64,000 bases of DNA. Source: an uncultured Pelagibacteraceae bacterium. GTDB taxonomy: Bacteria > Pseudomonadota > Alphaproteobacteria > Pelagibacterales > Pelagibacteraceae. Positions within the stretch are counted from its first letter, which is position 1. Each line of letters starts with the position of its first letter. The position numbers were made by a program, and so were the translations under genes. Below, one piece after another: positions 8,277-17,213 of this stretch. The stretch is taken from assembly GCA_902543485.1 (NCBI GenBank), contig CACBYP010000002.1, forward strand, positions 103,697 through 167,696. Reading direction: 5' to 3'. Below the pieces are notes generated by a model. The model had not been told where the DNA came from, did no database searches, and worked only from the letters and a program-made list of their open reading frames with translations.

Positions 8277-8567
8277 ATGAAAGGTTACTGGATTGCAACT
8301 TACAGTGAAATTAAAGACCCTGAAAGAATGAAAAAATATGCAGATAAAGCAAAGGAAGCTGTATTAAAACATTCTGGAAAAATTTTAGCTCGAAGTGCTA
8401 ATAACATTGCACTTGAGGGTAGAGAAATGGTTAGAATAGCACTTGCAGAGTTCCCAGACGTGGAAACTGCTAAAAAATGCTACGATTCTGAAGAATATGT
8501 TGAGGCAAGAACATATCTTAAAGATAATGTAATTAGAGAACATATGATATTTGAAGGAATGGAATAA
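8277..8567 (+). CDS. DUF1330 family protein, copy 1
   Basis: This small soluble protein (96 residues) belongs to the DUF1330 family of dimeric ferredoxin-like alpha/beta barrels. The start KGYWIATYSEIKDPERMKKYA and the later ALAEFPDVETAKKCYDSEEYVEA are the family patterns. Its biochemical role is not established. The ATG follows AAAAAGGAGAATT, a clear ribosome binding site. The next gene is a diverged paralogue 18 bases downstream, so the two products could form a heterodimer. No signal peptide or membrane segment is visible. Confidence 0.85.
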   Translation: MKGYWIATYSEIKDPERMKKYADKAKEAVLKHSGKILARSANNIALEGREMVRIALAEFPDVETAKKCYDSEEYVEARTYLKDNVIREHMIFEGME

Positions 8568-8585
8568 CTTAGAAATGGGGCAAAT

Positions 8586-8882
8586 ATGAAGACATATTGG
8601 GTGAGTTTGTATACAGAGATTTCAAACCAAGATAACCTAAAAAAATATGGTGAAAATGCAATACCAGTTATAAAAAAATTTGGTGGTACTCCTGTAGTTA
8701 GAGGAGGCAAACTAAAATATTATAGTGGTGACAAAATATTAAGGACTGTCATTTGGGAATTTCCCAGTTATGACATGGCCATATCTTGTCATGACTCAGA
8801 AGATTATTTAAAAGCTTGGTCTTATGCAGAACAAACTACAAAAAGACATATGTTTATTGTGGAGGGTACTAATACTGAATAG
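8586..8882 (+). CDS. DUF1330 family protein, copy 2
   Basis: This second DUF1330 protein (98 residues) has the same plan: MKTYWVSLYTEISNQDNLKKYGENA at the start and WEFPSYDMAISCHDSEDYLKAW in the second half. The order of conserved blocks matches copy 1, but the sequences differ substantially, so the duplication is old. Its 3' end overlaps the convergent DNA glycosylase gene by 14 bases. The function is unknown; the tandem arrangement suggests the two work together. Confidence 0.85.
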   Translation: MKTYWVSLYTEISNQDNLKKYGENAIPVIKKFGGTPVVRGGKLKYYSGDKILRTVIWEFPSYDMAISCHDSEDYLKAWSYAEQTTKRHMFIVEGTNTE

Positions 8883-9495
8883 TATCATCATCAATTGAAC
8901 GCCACAAATACCAAGTGGCAACAGAGCAGTATGGAGAAAATCTTTTTTGAAGCTTTTTTACAAAAATTTCAGGTGGAAAATATTTTTTTTTATAGTTGTT
9001 TGATATTGCTCTTAATAAGCCAATATCCTGAACTGGCCAGATATTAGACCTATTATAAGTAAATAACAAAATCATCTCTGCTGACCATCTTCCAATTTGT
9101 CTTAAAGTTGATAGGTATATAATTGCTTCTTCATCGCTCATTTTCGAAATTAATCTTGGGTTAAAACTTTTATCTTTAAATTTTTGAGACATTTCCAAGA
9201 TACCCCTTATTTTTTGACGACTAAGACCGCATTTTTTAAGTTGTGATGTTTTAAGCTTTGAAACAATTTTTGGATTAATTTTTTTTTTACATGCCAATTC
9301 AAATTTTTTGAAGACAGAGTCTGCAGCAGCAACACTTATTTGTTGTCCTATTATACTTTTGCATAAAGAATAAAAGACATCTTTTCTAGTAGTTAAATTA
9401 TTATCTTTATATTTTTTAATCAATGATCTCATAATACTATCTTTTTTTGAAAGATATATTCTAGCTTTTTTCCAATATGTCGGTGCCTTACTCAT
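8869..9495 (-). CDS. DNA-3-methyladenine glycosylase II-like (HhH-GPD, AlkA family)
   Basis: This base-excision repair enzyme would remove alkylated purines from DNA. In 208 residues it shows the HhH-GPD architecture: SLCKSIIGQQISVAAADSVF, the helix-hairpin-helix region LRQIGRWSAEMILLF and the catalytic aspartate in WPVQDIGLLRA. It lacks the N-terminal domain of E. coli AlkA and resembles the short alphaproteobacterial and yeast MAG1-like forms. No FeS-cluster cysteines are visible at the C-terminus, which argues against an endonuclease III or MutY assignment. It overlaps the upstream DMT transporter gene by 8 bases, so the two are probably cotranscribed. Confidence 0.88.
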   Translation of the reverse strand: MSKAPTYWKKARIYLSKKDSIMRSLIKKYKDNNLTTRKDVFYSLCKSIIGQQISVAAADSVFKKFELACKKKINPKIVSKLKTSQLKKCGLSRQKIRGILEMSQKFKDKSFNPRLISKMSDEEAIIYLSTLRQIGRWSAEMILLFTYNRSNIWPVQDIGLLRAISNNYKKKYFPPEIFVKKLQKRFSPYCSVATWYLWRSIDDDTIQY

Positions 9496-10369
9496 TTCTA
9501 CTTACCGTTACTTGTTTATTTAAATATATTTCTCTTCGAAATATAATGATTGATGATATTATTACCAGTGAAGCACCCATCAATGTTTTAATTGTGGGAA
9601 TTTCATCCCAAATAAAATATCCAAAAGATATTGCAAATATTAATCCTAAATATTTAAGAGGTGTAACCAGAGAAACCTCGGATAATTTATATGATTGACT
9701 TAATAATAAATTAGCTGTTCCTCCCAACAAGCCAATTGTACATAATAGTAAGAAATCATTGAAAGTTGGCATGATCCACCCAAATGGTATTGATAAAACT
9801 CCAACAATTGTAATTGCAAAAGAAAAAAAGAATGAGATCAACCAGACTGGTTCTGTGGATGAAAGTTTTCTAATTGTAATTGCAACGTAAGACATTCCAA
9901 TACAAAAGATTATTGGAAATAAATAATAAATATTTAAGCTAGAAAATCCTGGTTGGGTAATTACTAAAACACCAATAAAACCAACAAATACTGCAGCCCA
10001 TCTATATACTCCTACTTTCTCACTTAGTAAAAATATTGATAGTAAAGTTGTAAATATAGGTGCAGCAAATGAAATACTTGTCACTGTTGCAAGTGGTAGG
10101 TTTCTTAGTGCCAAAAATATTGCAGCTAAAGCTATCAGTCCTGAACAACATCTAATTAAATGTAATCCTGGTCTATTTGTTTTGTAAAAATCTCTAAATC
10201 TTGTCTTAGGAACTAAAAAAATTATTGGCAAAATACCAAATAGACCTCTAAAGAACATTACCTGTCCAATTGGATAATCTGATGACCACTTGACTATTAC
10301 ATCCATAAATGAAAAGGCACATATTGATAAAAACATGTAAAAAAAGCCTAATTGATTTTTGGAAAGCAT
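9488..10369 (-). CDS. DMT superfamily transporter (EamA family)
   Basis: This inner-membrane transporter of 293 residues has about ten membrane helices in two EamA repeats (roughly 10-140 and 150-285). The first repeat shows SICAFSFMDVIVKWSSDYPIG. Members of the family move metabolites such as amino acids or S-adenosylmethionine, and specificity cannot be predicted here. It is divergent from msrA with a 34-base gap and overlaps the downstream glycosylase gene by 8 bases. Confidence 0.87.
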   Translation of the reverse strand: MLSKNQLGFFYMFLSICAFSFMDVIVKWSSDYPIGQVMFFRGLFGILPIIFLVPKTRFRDFYKTNRPGLHLIRCCSGLIALAAIFLALRNLPLATVTSISFAAPIFTTLLSIFLLSEKVGVYRWAAVFVGFIGVLVITQPGFSSLNIYYLFPIIFCIGMSYVAITIRKLSSTEPVWLISFFFSFAITIVGVLSIPFGWIMPTFNDFLLLCTIGLLGGTANLLLSQSYKLSEVSLVTPLKYLGLIFAISFGYFIWDEIPTIKTLMGASLVIISSIIIFRREIYLNKQVTVSRNE

Positions 10370-10403
10370 GATAATAACTTTAGATTAATTAAAATTTTTA
10401 GCA

Positions 10404-10850
10404 ATGGAAATAGCAACTTTAGCACTTGGATGTTTTTGGGGACCCGAAATAAAATTTAGCAAGTTAGATGGAGTAATAAATACAGAGGTTGGATATTGTG
10501 GAGGTAATACTGAGAAGACATCTTATAAAGAAGTATGTTATGGTGACACCAATCATGCAGAAGTAGTTAAAGTTGAATTTGACAATACTAAAATTTCTTA
10601 TGAGGAAATAATAAGAAACTTTTTTGAATTTCATGATCCAACTACTTTAAACCGGCAAGGTCCAGATGTAGGTACTCAGTATAGAAGTGAAATATTTGTT
10701 CATGATGAAAATCAAAATAAAATCGCTAACAAAGTATTGAAAGAAATTAATGAAAAATTTAAGGGTAAAATCGTTACCAAAATATCGAAATCAAAAAATT
10801 ATAACAAAGCCGAAGATTATCATCAGAAATATTTGGAAAAAAGTTTCTAA
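10404..10850 (+). CDS. msrA: Peptide methionine sulfoxide reductase MsrA
   Basis: This enzyme reduces the S-epimer of methionine sulfoxide in oxidised proteins or free amino acid. The catalytic motif GCFWG places Cys10 at the active site, and GYCGG (Cys32) and EFHDPTTLNRQGPDVGTQYRS are family patterns. At 148 residues it is a short cytosolic form without signal peptide. Its stop codon overlaps the start of the sulfurtransferase gene (TAATG), so the two are translationally coupled. The pair suggests sulfur and redox maintenance. Confidence 0.95.
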   Translation: MEIATLALGCFWGPEIKFSKLDGVINTEVGYCGGNTEKTSYKEVCYGDTNHAEVVKVEFDNTKISYEEIIRNFFEFHDPTTLNRQGPDVGTQYRSEIFVHDENQNKIANKVLKEINEKFKGKIVTKISKSKNYNKAEDYHQKYLEKSF

Positions 10851-11662
10851 TGTCACTTATATCGACTGAGTGGCTAGAAAAAAATCTCTCAAATGTAAAA
10901 ATAGTTGATGGCTCTTGGCATATGCCTGCAACAAATAGAAGTGGTAAAGAAGAATTTAATAAAGAGCATATACCAAATGCAATTTTTTTTGATATCGACA
11001 AAAATTGTAATAAATCAACCGACTTACCACATATGTTAACGGACATTAGTTCGTGGGAAAATATACTATCATCTATGGGCATATCCAACGAAGACGAAAT
11101 TGTGATTTATGATAATTCTGATGTTTTAAGTGCTTGTAGAGTATGGTTTAATTTAATTTACTTTGGCCATGATAAAAAGAAAGTACATGTTTTAGATGGA
11201 GGTTTTAATAAATGGAAAAAAGAAAAAAGAATAACTTCTGCTAATAATATAATTATTCAAACAACTAGCTATAAAGCAAAAGAAAATAATGGAATGGTTA
11301 AGAGCAAAGATCAGATTGACCAAAATATAATTAAAAAAAAATTTGATTTAGTTGATGCGAGAAGTAAAGATCGTTTTAATGGCACAACTCCAGACCCAAG
11401 AAAAAATGTAAGAAGTGGTTCAATACCTAATTCAATTTGCTTACCGTTTAAAACCCTTATCAATGACGATTTTACTTTTAAAAGTAAATCTGAAATTTTT
11501 TCTTATTTTAAAGATTTATCTTTAAATGACCCAGTAAATGTAGTGTTTTCGTGCGGTTCTGGGATCACAGCATGTGTTTTGGCACTTGCATATTCTCAAG
11601 TAAATAATAAGTATCTTCCAGTCATTTATGATGGTTCATGGGCTGAATATGGTAAAATATAA
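10850..11662 (+). CDS. sseA: 3-mercaptopyruvate/thiosulfate sulfurtransferase (SseA-like)
   Basis: This two-domain rhodanese (270 residues) moves sulfane sulfur from 3-mercaptopyruvate to thiophilic acceptors. The N-terminal domain contains the family pattern DIDKNCNKSTDLPHML and the C-terminal domain holds the active Cys235 in SCGSGITA. A CGSG(V/I)T loop is typical of mercaptopyruvate sulfurtransferase rather than thiosulfate sulfurtransferase. It shares one base with msrA and is three bases upstream of the RND adaptor gene. The cluster msrA-sseA-MFP-RND is colinear, but a functional link with efflux is not shown. Confidence 0.92.
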   Translation: MSLISTEWLEKNLSNVKIVDGSWHMPATNRSGKEEFNKEHIPNAIFFDIDKNCNKSTDLPHMLTDISSWENILSSMGISNEDEIVIYDNSDVLSACRVWFNLIYFGHDKKKVHVLDGGFNKWKKEKRITSANNIIIQTTSYKAKENNGMVKSKDQIDQNIIKKKFDLVDARSKDRFNGTTPDPRKNVRSGSIPNSICLPFKTLINDDFTFKSKSEIFSYFKDLSLNDPVNVVFSCGSGITACVLALAYSQVNNKYLPVIYDGSWAEYGKI

Positions 11663-11665
11663 AAT

Positions 11666-12682
11666 ATGAAAAGATCAACAAAAATTATAAGCATAATAAT
11701 AATTTTCTTTTTAATTATAGCTACAGTGATTGTTGGTAGAACAATGATTGGAAATCATTTTAAGAAGAAATTTAGTAAAAGACCACCTCCAGGAATAATT
11801 GTTACTGCAGCTGAAAATAGAGTTTTTGAAAATTTAATAAGCACATACGGAACAGCAAGACCATTTAAAACACAATCCTATAAAATTGAAAAGTATGAAA
11901 TACTTAAACCTATCAACTTTAATCAAAAAGTAAAAAAAGGTGATGTAATTGCAGAACTTAAAAATAGAAAAATTACTGCTCAGTTTGATGGAACAATTGG
12001 AAAAAGAGAATTTTCAGAAGACATCGAAGTTTCAAAATCTTCAATCTTAGTTAATCTCGAAAATACCAGTATTATCTATTGTGATGTAGATATACCTGAA
12101 ATGTTTGTACCATTTATTAAGGTTGGTTTACCTGTTGATATAAAATTTTCTGGATACAAAGATAAAACATATAAAGGTCAAGTTGACTCGTTAGCTAGTC
12201 GAATTAGTGAGGATACTAGATCATTACCAACAAGGATAAAAATGGACAATACATCTGGTGAAATTTTGCCTGGCTCATTTTTAGAAATTTCAATAAAATA
12301 TGATACAAGAGAAAGCTTAAGTATCCCAGATACCAGCACAATAGTGGAAGGTGATAATATATTTATCTATAAAGTTGACGAAAAAAATAAAGTATTAAAA
12401 ACAAATATTGATACTGGCGATAGATACCTGGGTTTTGTTGAAGTTTTAAATGGTCTAAAGGTTGGTGACAAAGTTGTTGCTGAGGGTACAAAAAAAGTCA
12501 GACCAAATTTAATAATAAGACCTATAAAAAAGGGTGCTAAAGTAGCTAATCAAAACAAATCTAGTTGGGGTGGAAAAAAGAAAAAAGATACTAAAGAAAA
12601 CAAGAATGGTATGTTTGCGTGGTTACAAAAATTAAATATATTTAAAAAGTCTGACTCTGAAAAACAAGAAAATAAAAAATAA
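11666..12682 (+). CDS. RND efflux periplasmic adaptor (membrane fusion protein)
   Basis: This adaptor links an inner-membrane RND pump to an outer-membrane channel. Of 338 residues, a single N-terminal membrane anchor (about 5-27) is followed by a lipoyl-like half around residues 75-115 (KKGDVIAELKNRKITAQFDG) and beta-barrel regions (about 130-210). The alpha-helical hairpin appears very short, and the C-terminus ends in a Lys-rich tail. It lies seven bases upstream of the RND permease gene. No outer-membrane TolC-type gene is present in this window. Confidence 0.9.
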   Translation: MKRSTKIISIIIIFFLIIATVIVGRTMIGNHFKKKFSKRPPPGIIVTAAENRVFENLISTYGTARPFKTQSYKIEKYEILKPINFNQKVKKGDVIAELKNRKITAQFDGTIGKREFSEDIEVSKSSILVNLENTSIIYCDVDIPEMFVPFIKVGLPVDIKFSGYKDKTYKGQVDSLASRISEDTRSLPTRIKMDNTSGEILPGSFLEISIKYDTRESLSIPDTSTIVEGDNIFIYKVDEKNKVLKTNIDTGDRYLGFVEVLNGLKVGDKVVAEGTKKVRPNLIIRPIKKGAKVANQNKSSWGGKKKKDTKENKNGMFAWLQKLNIFKKSDSEKQENKK

Positions 12683-12689
12683 TTAATAC

Positions 12690-15600
12690 ATGTATATAAC
12701 TGAAGTTAGTATTAAAAGACCTGTCGTTGCATGGGTAATGTCAATGATACTAATTATTTTTGGAATTTTTGTATTTTGGGAATTACCTGTTAGGGAATTA
12801 CCAGATGGTATTCAGCCTCCAGTGGTACAGGTACAAACCGATTATAAATCTGCTTCAGCTGAAATTGTTGATGAAGAGATAACACAAAAAATAGAAGATG
12901 TTATAGGAGGAGCGGAAGGAATTAAGAACATTGATTCTAGTTCGCTTAATGGAAGAAGTAGAATAAATATTTATTTTAATACAGATATAGATTTAGATGA
13001 TGCAGCAAATGACATAAGAGAAAGGGTATCAAGAGTTGCGGACAATTTGCCAGATCAAGCAAACCCGCCTCAAATTTTGAAACAAGCAGCAGGTTTTACA
13101 ACTACAATGTGGGTTGCACTATCGTCACCAACTTGGAATGATTTAGATTTGGGTGACTATGCTGAAAGATATCTTATAGATGCCTTTTCGAGTGTACCAA
13201 ATGTTGGTAGAATTTTAGTCGGTGGATTAAGAGAGCTAAGTGTAAGAGTTTGGGTAGATCCTATCAAGTTAGCAGCCAATAATCTTACTATTCAGGAAGT
13301 CGAGAGAGCATTAAGAAATGAAAATATAAACATCCCCGCTGGAACTTTGGAAGCTAGTAACAAAGATTTAACTCTTAATATTGATAAGTCTTACTCCAAC
13401 ATTGAAACAATCAAACAGCTTCCTCTTAAGAAAAACAAAGATAAAGTTACAACCCTTTCTGATATTGCAAATGTTGAGCTTGGTCCAGTTTCTGAGAAAA
13501 CTTTATTTAAAGCTCAAAGAAAAAATGCAGCCAATTTAAAAACAGTTGGGATTGGAATATACGCAAAAAGTGGAGCATCAACTGTTGAACTTTCAAATCA
13601 AATTAAAGAGAAAATAAATGTTTTAAATCAATCTTTACCAGATGGTTTAAAGTTAGAAATAGCATTTAATAGAGCAACTTACGTAGGAACTGCAATACAG
13701 GAAGTTTATAAGAGTTTAATCATTGCTTTTATTTTGGTCGTGGTAATAATTTACTTGTTTTTAGGAAACTTAAAAGCTGTAATTGTACCAGCTGTAGCTT
13801 TGCCAGTAAGTTTAATTGGTTCGTTTTTAGGTTTATATATATTTGATCTTTCTATAAATATATTTGTTCTCCTAAGTTTTATATTAGCAATTGGAATAAT
13901 AACTGATGATTCTGTAATAATGACAGATGCAATTTATACAAGAATTGAAAAAGGAGAAACGCCACTTGTAGCTGCTTATAAAGGCTCGAGACAAATAACA
14001 TTTGCGATAATAGCTACAACTTTAATCTTAGTTGCAGTTTTTTTACCTTTAATTTTTATTGAGGGTATAGCTGGCACCTTGTTTAAGGAAACTGCAATAG
14101 CATTATCTTTCTCAATAGTTGTTTCTTCATTTGTGGCTTTAACACTTTCACCAATGTTAGGAAGTAAGTTTTTAAATAAAAAAGAAAAAATTAATTTTTT
14201 TGTAAAAAAATTCAATAATGGATTTAAATCTTTTACAGAATTTTATACCGACACCTTAAAATTTTGGATTAATAAACAGAAAACAATTTCGATATTTATA
14301 ATTCTATTAATTTCAGCTTCAGTTTATTTATTTAACTTTACTAAAAAAGAATTGATACCATTAGAAGACAGAGGGGCTTATTTAATAATTGGTTCTACAG
14401 ATGAAGGAAGTTCATTCGAGTACACACAAGAAAAAGCCCAAATAATTGAGGGAAGAATATTAAAATTGTTACAAGCAGAAGACAGCCCTTACCAAAGATT
14501 AATTATGAGGGTACCTGGTTTCGGTAAGTCTGCAACTTCATATAATTCTTTTATTATAATTGCACTTTTAGATGAATGGAAAAATAGAGAAAAGAGTACA
14601 CAAGTTGTTTTAAGAGAAGCTATTGGACAAGTTGTTAGTGTGCCTGAGACATTTGCGTTTCCTATATCACCTCAATCTATAAGAGTTTCTAGTTATAATA
14701 AACCAGTTCAAATGGTGATTTATGGGACAAGTTATGAAGAGTTAGAACAAATTCAAAGTCAAGTTTTAAGAGAACTAAGAAGAAATAGAAATATGTTTAG
14801 AATTGAAAGTGATTACACAAAAAATAAACCTGAAGTAAAATTAATCACAAATAAAAATCGAGCAAATGATTTAGGAGTTTCAATAGAAAATATAGGCAGA
14901 ACACTAGAAACATTATATGGTGGAAAGAGAGTTACAACATATAATAAAGAAGGAAGAGAATACCCCATTATTCTTCAGCAGTATTTAGCAGATAGAAGAG
15001 ATAAAGATGGCTTATCAAAGATTTTTGTAAGATCTGAAACTACAGGAAAATTAGTGTCAGTTGCAAGTCTGGTAGAATTTGAAGAGAAAGGAACTGCTGA
15101 ATCATTACCCAGATATAATAGACAACGAGCAGTAACTATATCGGCAGCTTTATCTGAAGAATATACATTGTCTGAAGCTATAAAATATTTAGAAGACGTA
15201 ATGTTGAGAGTTGCTCCTCAAAATCAAATAACTTGGAAAGGTAAGTCCGAAGAACTAAAGGAGACAAGTAACGAAATATTTCTTATTTTTGCTTTGGCAT
15301 TAATAACTGCATATTTAGTAATGGCTGCTACTTTTAATTCGTTTGTTCATCCTTTTATTATTATATTGACTGTGCCTCTTGCAGTATTTGGAGGTCTTAT
15401 ATTCATTTTATTTCTGAATAGTTCGATAAATATATTTTCACAAATTGCCTTGATTATATTAATCGGTATATCCACTAAAAATAGTATTCTTATCGTTGAC
15501 TATACTAACCAAATTCGAACAACAGGTGCAAAAATTGAGGAAGCATTGATGGAAGCTTGTAAATTAAGAATAAGACCAATCATAATGACTTCATTAAGCA

Positions 15601-15818
15601 CCATGATTGCAATGTTACCTCTTATAGTAGGTAACATAGGTCCGGGCGCAGGTGAGGCATCTAGATTAGCAGTTGGATCAACAATCTTTGGTGGAATGAT
15701 TATTTCTACATTCTTTACATTATATGTAACGCCAACTATGTATTTAACACTAGCAAAAAACACAAAAAGAATAGATGCAGTAGATCTGGAGCTAGAAAAG
15801 CAATTAATTAAAAAATAA
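12690..15818 (+). CDS. RND efflux pump permease (AcrB/MexF-like)
   Basis: This proton-driven trimeric inner-membrane pump has 1042 residues, the usual RND length, with a first membrane helix at about 10-30, a large periplasmic domain, a helix bundle (about 335-550), a second periplasmic domain and a second bundle. The proton-relay pair Asp406-Asp407 in GIITDDSVIM matches Asp407/408 of AcrB. The N-terminus (ITEVSIKRPVVAW) is typical of the hydrophobic/amphiphilic efflux subfamily. Its stop overlaps the convergent lipoprotein gene by 11 bases. Substrates cannot be inferred. Confidence 0.95.
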   Translation: MYITEVSIKRPVVAWVMSMILIIFGIFVFWELPVRELPDGIQPPVVQVQTDYKSASAEIVDEEITQKIEDVIGGAEGIKNIDSSSLNGRSRINIYFNTDIDLDDAANDIRERVSRVADNLPDQANPPQILKQAAGFTTTMWVALSSPTWNDLDLGDYAERYLIDAFSSVPNVGRILVGGLRELSVRVWVDPIKLAANNLTIQEVERALRNENINIPAGTLEASNKDLTLNIDKSYSNIETIKQLPLKKNKDKVTTLSDIANVELGPVSEKTLFKAQRKNAANLKTVGIGIYAKSGASTVELSNQIKEKINVLNQSLPDGLKLEIAFNRATYVGTAIQEVYKSLIIAFILVVVIIYLFLGNLKAVIVPAVALPVSLIGSFLGLYIFDLSINIFVLLSFILAIGIITDDSVIMTDAIYTRIEKGETPLVAAYKGSRQITFAIIATTLILVAVFLPLIFIEGIAGTLFKETAIALSFSIVVSSFVALTLSPMLGSKFLNKKEKINFFVKKFNNGFKSFTEFYTDTLKFWINKQKTISIFIILLISASVYLFNFTKKELIPLEDRGAYLIIGSTDEGSSFEYTQEKAQIIEGRILKLLQAEDSPYQRLIMRVPGFGKSATSYNSFIIIALLDEWKNREKSTQVVLREAIGQVVSVPETFAFPISPQSIRVSSYNKPVQMVIYGTSYEELEQIQSQVLRELRRNRNMFRIESDYTKNKPEVKLITNKNRANDLGVSIENIGRTLETLYGGKRVTTYNKEGREYPIILQQYLADRRDKDGLSKIFVRSETTGKLVSVASLVEFEEKGTAESLPRYNRQRAVTISAALSEEYTLSEAIKYLEDVMLRVAPQNQITWKGKSEELKETSNEIFLIFALALITAYLVMAATFNSFVHPFIIILTVPLAVFGGLIFILFLNSSINIFSQIALIILIGISTKNSILIVDYTNQIRTTGAKIEEALMEACKLRIRPIIMTSLSTMIAMLPLIVGNIGPGAGEASRLAVGSTIFGGMIISTFFTLYVTPTMYLTLAKNTKRIDAVDLELEKQLIKK

Positions 15819-16407
15819 TATATTTTTTAGTAGTTAAAGATTGACTACATTTATTAAGCTGTTTCTTGAATTTATTTGAATATCCCTCTACTTTTTTTGC
15901 CAATACAATAACTTTCTGATTACTTTTATAATTTTTATAATTTCCCCAGCCTTCATGATAAGCAATATATTGTCTGAAAGCATCTTTTTTTGAAACTTTT
16001 AAAATTTTTTCTGTTTTATTTGTATACCAGCCGATAAAATCAACACTATCTTTAAATCTAGTTCTTAAAGCATATTTATTTCCAGTCTCATCTTTATATT
16101 GTTTCCAAGTACCTTTAATAGCTTGTGAGTATCCAAATGAACTGGAAGGTCTTTTATAAGGTATAACTTTAAATAATTTTTGACGCGCAGGCTTAGCAAT
16201 CCAATCAAAGTCAGATTCCATTTTTATTATTGCTAATTGTAAGTTGATTGGTGTTCCCCACTTTTTTTCAGTTTTTTTCGCGTGTTTATACCAAAGATAT
16301 TTCTCAGAAAATATTGAACAGCCATCTGATGTATTTTGAGGTATCGATGAGCAAGCAGTTAAAAATAATAGACCAAAAAATAAAAAAAACTTTCTAAAAA
16401 GAATCAC
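15808..16407 (-). CDS. Lipoprotein with SLT-type lytic transglycosylase domain
   Basis: This predicted outer-membrane lipoprotein of 199 residues has lipobox LTAC with Cys19. The SLT-like domain has the catalytic glutamate in IKMESDFDW (Glu64), a Ser-rich Gly turn SSSFGYSQAIKGTW and the motif YIAYHEGWGNY. These match cleavage of the MurNAc-GlcNAc bond in murein with anhydro-MurNAc formation. It is shorter than typical soluble lytic transglycosylases and consists of little beyond the catalytic domain. It would produce the muropeptides used by the recycling genes elsewhere in the window, which is inference. Confidence 0.85.
   Translation of the reverse strand: MILFRKFFLFFGLLFLTACSSIPQNTSDGCSIFSEKYLWYKHAKKTEKKWGTPINLQLAIIKMESDFDWIAKPARQKLFKVIPYKRPSSSFGYSQAIKGTWKQYKDETGNKYALRTRFKDSVDFIGWYTNKTEKILKVSKKDAFRQYIAYHEGWGNYKNYKSNQKVIVLAKKVEGYSNKFKKQLNKCSQSLTTKKYIIF
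15810..15828. terminator. A/T-only hairpin across two convergent stop codons
   Basis: AAAAAATA pairs with TATTTTTT around an ATA loop, overlapping the stops of the RND permease gene and the transglycosylase gene. On both strands the stem ends in U's. An A/T-only stem is weak, so its terminator role is tentative. Confidence 0.35.
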
Positions 16408-16420
16408 AGTTTAATATAAA

Positions 16421-16933
16421 TTATCTATTATTTTTTCTCCATATCCATGGATAATCAAATTCCATACTCCATAAACCTAACTTATTGTTTTTTGCATAAA
16501 TTTGATCTTTAGAATATTTTTTTTTTGAATATTTTGGATAATCGAAGGCTAATCCATTTCTTACCATGTAAGCTGAAACACTCTCATTATTGATAAAACA
16601 CTCTCCTAAATACCTTCCAAAATAGTCTTTTTGGGGCTCGATTAGACATTTTAATTTTTTATTCATAATTTTTTCTGTGAGAGAATTTTTTGAGATTTTT
16701 CCACAATTAATTTTTTTTTTATTTTTTAAGCAAAACTGTTGCTTTCCTTTAAATTTAGTTTCTGGAGCATCTATTCCTGAAAAACGAATTTTTTTATTAT
16801 CTAATAAAATTGTATCACCATCAATTATTTTAATGTTATCTGAAATTAGGATTGTTTCTGATAGTAAATAATTTGTTGCTACAAATGTAAATAAAAATAA
16901 AAAACTAACTAACTTCAGTAGTTGCTTTTTCAT
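16421..16933 (-). CDS. Secreted thermonuclease (staphylococcal nuclease-like) protein
   Basis: This exported nuclease-like protein (170 residues) has an N-terminal signal (about 1-25, ending near LLSE). The SNase fold is marked by IDGDTILL (Asp40), IRFSGIDAPE (Arg50, Asp55, Glu58) and DYFGRYLGEC (Arg107), which correspond to the calcium-binding and catalytic residues of the family. A possible role is periplasmic DNA or RNA degradation for phosphorus and nucleotide supply. Its start lies inside the last 29 bases of the zeta-subunit gene, so the two are likely coupled. Confidence 0.88.
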   Translation of the reverse strand: MKKQLLKLVSFLFLFTFVATNYLLSETILISDNIKIIDGDTILLDNKKIRFSGIDAPETKFKGKQQFCLKNKKKINCGKISKNSLTEKIMNKKLKCLIEPQKDYFGRYLGECFINNESVSAYMVRNGLAFDYPKYSKKKYSKDQIYAKNNKLGLWSMEFDYPWIWRKNNR

Positions 16934-17213
16934 TACATTCTTGCATTTTTTTTCTAATTTGATCTTCGGATATATTTTTGTCTTTTAAATCTCCATAAAG
17001 CTTTCTATAAACATCTTCATCACCTACCTCAGCAAAATCTGCTTTGATTACATCTTGAATATATTGATTTTTTTTTTCCTCATCATATCCAAGAATTTGT
17101 GAGGCCCACTCCCCTAAATATTTATTTTTTCTTGCGTTAATTTTAAATTGTTTTTCCTCATCATGAGCAAATTTTTTTTCAAAACCTTTTTTTCTTTCAT
17201 CGAATGAACTCAT
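16905..17213 (-). CDS. F1-ATPase inhibitory zeta subunit (DUF1476)
   Basis: This 102-residue, highly charged, mostly helical protein belongs to DUF1476, known from Paracoccus denitrificans as the zeta subunit that inhibits ATP hydrolysis by F1. The N-terminal segment FDERKKGFEKKFAHDEE is the conserved inhibitory helix region. The family is restricted to alphaproteobacteria, supporting the lineage call. The F1 genes are elsewhere in this window (50.5-55.3 kb) and not linked. The start overlaps the stop of the VanZ-like gene by four bases. Confidence 0.9.
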   Translation of the reverse strand: MSSFDERKKGFEKKFAHDEEKQFKINARKNKYLGEWASQILGYDEEKKNQYIQDVIKADFAEVGDEDVYRKLYGDLKDKNISEDQIRKKMQECNEKATTEVS

